Source: Mactromeris polynyma
Lineage: Eukaryota; Mollusca; Bivalvia; Venerida; Mactridae
Direction of reading: 5' to 3'
DNA: 64,000 nucleotides
NCBI GenBank assembly: GCA_032209605.1
Contig: JASFXZ010000001.1
Span: 36,894,619-36,958,618 of the forward strand
Shown: one piece after another, positions 60,018 to 64,000 of the stretch
How the letters are laid out: each line of letters opens with the position of its first letter
How positions within the stretch are numbered: position 1 is the first letter of the stretch
Notes under the pieces: generated by a model
The model's input: the letters and a program-made list of their open reading frames with translations, nothing else
Told to the model about the DNA's origin: nothing
Database searches by the model: none
Translations under genes and position numbers: made by a program

Positions 60018-61198
60018 CTGGAGAGAAACAGATGAAAATATGGATGCTCATTAGCTGTTGCTTGTCTTTAAGTAATAGAAGTATTGTAACATAATATTCC
60101 CAAACCATAAGGTGATACTTACAAGCATGGTTATTAATGAGTGCCGCCATGACAAACCCTGTGTTAGTGACGTTGATCATGTTGTTGAGTATCTTCAAAT
60201 GAAACTTCCAGGTCACAAACTTAGAGCTTATGTGATTTTGTGGCTTAGTTTGATTTATAAAATAAATGAAAATAGAAGTCGTGTATTTTTTTCAATTTGA
60301 AAAACACATTTTTTTTAAAGATTAATGTACATTAGAGTTAAGCGTTTCTGAGGTGACGCCTTATTTCGTAGTTTACTTTTACATTTTGTTGTTTATATTG
60401 GAGCTGCTAAAAAAGAAAAGTGGGTGTCCGATTATAAAAAAATATTGGTTAGAAAATGTTAAATTCGATAATGGATTCTTTGGTCACTAATGAAGGATTT
60501 GTCATAGAACTGCCCCCAATAGATTCTGGACGAATCAATACTAAATTTTGGATGTGCAAGGTCTCTAAATATAAATGCATTAATAAAAACCAAAGACTTG
60601 ATGTCAGTTTTTGTTGGCTATTTCACTTTATAAGCTATGCTTTTCATGCATGTTTACTGGTCAGAAATGGGCAAGTCCTACTGTTTGCATGTGAATCACA
60701 TTTTTATATATTAGGAATAGCTTAGAAGTTTATATTTGAAGATCAAGCACTTTTAAAAGCTTAACTTAAGAATGGCAAGTCTTTTAATACATGTACTAAA
60801 TTAGGACAATAACCAAGTTAGACTACGTTGACAATATCAGGGGGAACAATACAGGTTTTTGTTACAGTCTATGTAACCACAAGAAGGACAACTCTGTTTA
60901 TCTTGTATAACTAAATTAGGGGCAATAATCAATAACATGGCAATATAAAGTTTGTTCACCTAGAAAACAGCAGTTAAATGTTTTATCTATTTAACATTTG
61001 AAAGGCACATAGACATCAAACAGAGCTAGCACTTTTCCAGGAAATACCAGTTTTCAAAACCAATAATGGTTCATGTATCAAACACATAGTCAGTCTTTGT
61101 CAGGAAACAGTAGTAAAAAAACAATCCTGGAGTATTAAACTGTCACACACACACATTTGCCAGTCAGTGTTAACAATGGCATCCTTGATTGTACTTAC
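60018..61198 (-). other. intron 1 (1.2 kb), nothing recognised
   Basis: AT-rich with no repeat arrays. A plus-strand ORF of 89 codons at 60456-60725 has no recognisable similarity. Confidence 0.6.
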
Positions 61199-61281
61199 GC
61201 TCCATTATAATGTGTCCACGACCGAGAATCTTCAGGATGTGTCCGTAGCAGCTGGTTCTGTCCATTCCCCAATGTACCAGT
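61199..61281 (-). CDS. unc-13: unc-13 exon 1 of window (N-terminal linker)
   Basis: Residues 1-27 plus two bases of codon 28. The acceptor is TTTTAG and the donor GTAAGT. The frame reads TGTLGNGQNQLLRTHPEDSR and so on, and the leftover GC joins the A that opens exon 2 to give alanine. I do not recognise the peptide; this stretch of UNC13 is poorly conserved. Support is the good splice sites, the phase match and one stop-free frame that fits. Other frames either hit TGA or do not fit exon 2. Less certain than the other exons. Confidence 0.62.
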
Positions 61282-62671
61282 CTAAAATAAGCAAATATAG
61301 ACTCCTTTACCTTACGATTATATTAAAAAATACTACTCAATACAACTAAACATCAAACCAGTCCAAAACTGCAACAAAACTAATAAAAATAGCATAAACA
61401 TCGTTTTAAGTACATCAATTTAGCTACACATCAAATAAAATGACGGTGACAGAAATAGTAAACTAATGTCTTGAAAAACTTAATAATTTTTTTTATTTCA
61501 AATTAAAAATCAAGTCAAAAAATAAAATAATGTCTCGTCTAATTAAGATTACGTATCTCTAATAAATGTCTGCAAAATGATATACATGCACATTTGACAA
61601 TTTTCAACAGTCACAAGTCATCACAAGATAACAAAATAGCCAACATGCTTCTCCTGTAGCATCCTAATTTACTTATTACCACTGCCACTGCCTTAAAAAC
61701 TATTGCACATATAAACAATCACTATTTTTACTTAGAATTAGATAATATCAAATACATCATCATTAAAGGCAAGACTACTTTCGAAATATGCAGAATGTAG
61801 ACCTCAATTTTATTGAACCGTACAAGACGGAAACAAATTAATTAACTACATATCTCGTCATTGTTCAATTATGCTGTCCAGTCCAAAATCCCTACATATA
61901 ATAAGTGTTTATTTAGAATTATGGATATAAAGAGGGTCAAACCCTACATTACAAGGGTTAGTATAAATAGCATCATTAAAACACCACAAATCATGCATAA
62001 AAATTCCTTCAAGTAAGATATTTGGATAAAATACATGTATACAAAGTAGTTAGATTTCATCACACATAATTTGTCAATCTTTAAAGAGCATATAAGAAGG
62101 GACAATTGATAAGCCAAAGTATAACCATGGCCTTTATTTCAAGATGCACAGACCCCTCCTCTAAGTACAGCAGCTACATTATCTCACTTTTATTCCCTCT
62201 CCTAACATTTTCATAAAACATCTACAGTATACCTTCCCTGTAATGACTGTTTGTCATGCAGAAGATTCCACATAAGCAAATTTGCACTTAATAGGCAGAT
62301 GCTAAAGAAAGGAGACTAATTTATTCTGATCAGATGAAGTTCCATTCAGATTGTCTATGCATAATCTAGCACTGACTATAAACTTTCAAAGAGAAATAGA
62401 AAATGGGTTCCAACATTGTTTGGCAAATTGTGGTCTGCTTTCTTTCCCTGTTAAATTTCTGTGCCATCCGGTGTTGCCCCCTAAGCAACTCCTTTTTTTG
62501 ATTTAATGCCCATCCATTTTTTGTTTCATTTCAAAACCTAAGTATCTGTAGTGAGGACCGAGGTGACCCAGTTATGCAAGTGTCCTCCCTGCAGTTTCAT
62601 GTATTTTTATCACCAAGATATGACCTTAGGAATTATTTCATTTACCATCCTACTGAGCATGCATCTGCATT

Positions 62672-62752
62672 GCCATAGGCAATTGTAAACAATCTGAATT
62701 GCCATAGGGACAAGTAGACAATCTGAATTACCATAGGGACTTGTAAACAGAT
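62672..62752. repeat. three-unit tandem repeat, about 31 bp
   Basis: Units contain CTGAATTGCCATAGGGAC and AAGTAGACAAT, or close variants. Confidence 0.85.
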
Positions 62753-63326
62753 TACTATAAGAGCCATGTTTTACATTGTCTGGTCATACTAGAGAACATG
62801 ACAATCAGTTAAAACATGCAACATATGGTCATTTTCCTCTGGCTAAGGAGTGCAAGAATACAATGGATGGTCAAGTATTTTAGAACAAACACCAGAGGTC
62901 AAACACAGACCAGGCATTGGTAGTGCACTAAGACAAATCATATAGGTGCAGTACCAACTGATTATACAGCCTATTTCATTCATTAATGGTCCAATGATAT
63001 TTTTCAACATAGACTTTCACCCTTAGGTTGGTGTATATGTAAAAGGATGACCTTCATATTGAGAAGCCAGTGCAAAACCAGATAATCTGCTTATAAACAG
63101 AGAAGCAGATTGGATGACTTGTTTTGCTTTCCCCCATTGATATATTTGCACCAATCAAAGTAAGGGCACAGTGAAAGCTGTTGTAAAAACCTTTATTAAC
63201 ACATACAGTCAATTATAAAGCACATAGTCCAGCAGATGTGATATATTTGTACATTAAGTAAGGCTTAGTCTCTTCTCTTCTTATGATGGTAGGATAGAGA
63301 ACCTAGACCAAAACTTATTATAAACA

Positions 63327-63468
63327 AGGTTAAAGGTTAGGAAATTGAACCTGAAGACCAGTCACAAAATGCAGCCTTGCCATTGGTCAATTTTATCAGT
63401 GAGCAGAGAACCAACCTATCAGACACTTGAGTTTCCCGACTGGTCTTCAAACATATGTTTAAACCTTA
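63327..63468. mobile_element. palindromic MITE family A, copy 3
   Basis: Left arm AACCTGAAGACCAGTCACAA..GCCATTGGT pairs with right arm ACCAACCTATCAGACACTTG..GACTGGTCTTCAAAC. The order of motifs is the same as at 7344 and 25108. Confidence 0.75.
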
Positions 63469-64000
63469 AGCCCTGGTTAGACCTCTGATGAGCAAAAATG
63501 GGGTTATATAAATAAGTGTATCCAGTGTGTTAGTACATTATGAATGTTAATATAAGGGTTTAAGTCACAGGGTCACCATGTTTCCTCCAACATTCATTAG
63601 GTTCGAAAAATAGCATGAATGTTAACAAGCAATTCCAGGGTTCAATGCAAGACTATCCTAACTCCTGTATTTATATGGGAGTTAGGCTTGCACTGAACAC
63701 TCGAATTGCACTGTATGGCAGTTAATAACAGATATATAACATGGACATGGTCGCATACAAATCAGTAACAGCATGGGGCAAGATTATTGTGCAATAATAA
63801 TCCCTCAACCAGTATTGCAGTATAAATTGATATTATACAAGTGTCAGCATTCCAAATGTCTTACCACATTCCATAAATCTACCTGATATACAAATACAGA
63901 ACCAATTACATGAAATTAATACAATTGCAAATAAGAACATAAAGAAACAGCACAATTTATTTCATGTAAGTTGAGTTTATGGCTGATTCTTCAACAGTGT

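Larger units (their letters stand above)
61282..64000 (-). other. upstream intron sequence, no exon identified
   Basis: The gene continues to the right of the window because exon 1 starts with an acceptor. I see only a three-unit repeat with TTGCCATAGG (62672-62752) and a MITE (63327-63468). Poorly conserved N-terminal exons could be missed here. Confidence 0.55.

Noticed and set aside
60456..60725. 89-codon plus-strand ORF
   Set aside because: Within intron 1, no domain and no upstream context; length is within chance for this base composition.

Overview
This window is animal genomic DNA and holds one gene: the 3' two-thirds of an UNC13/Munc13 synaptic vesicle-priming gene. The gene runs right to left on the minus strand and enters from beyond position 64000. 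I placed 28 coding exons between 61281 and 6304 by reading splice sites and following the protein. Their lengths sum to 3747 nt, exactly 1249 codons: 1248 residues plus a TAG stop. Every junction keeps frame. Residue numbers below count from the first codon in this window.

Right-hand part (64000-45600): an upstream N-terminal linker of low conservation (exons 1-3). It is split by a 14.2-kb intron full of minisatellites and two candidate 9-nt microexons. Middle part (43750-34100): the diacylglycerol-binding C1 domain (exon 4, perfect zinc-ligand spacing), the C1-C2B linker (exons 5-6) and the Ca2+-dependent C2B domain (exons 6-10). The exon that encodes Ca2+-binding loop 3 of C2B is present twice, as two 128-nt versions (36387-36514 and 35576-35703). 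They share phase and have diverged protein sequences, so they look like a mutually exclusive pair. Left-hand part (33049-6304): the MUN domain (exons 11 to 25/26), which opens syntaxin and templates SNARE assembly, followed by the C-terminal C2C domain (exons 26-28). Positions 1-6303 are 3' UTR and/or flank.

The introns are AT-rich and unusually loaded with tandem repeats. At least ten arrays with unrelated units of 16-60 bp occupy roughly 10 kb. There are also tRNA-derived SINEs, several families of short inverted-repeat DNA transposons (one intact with a target-site duplication) and dispersed repeat pairs. The long ORFs inside arrays, up to 887 codons, are artefacts of stop-free repeat units. 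SINE bodies, phrases resembling 'gggccataactc', and a protein nearer to invertebrate than vertebrate UNC13 suggest a mollusc, probably a bivalve. That placement is from memory and is moderate confidence only.

The most interesting signals are the duplicated C2B loop-3 exon and its built-in frame logic, the candidate microexons before C1, the decayed duplicate of the end of exon 13, and the satellite that runs right up to the exon 22 splice acceptor.
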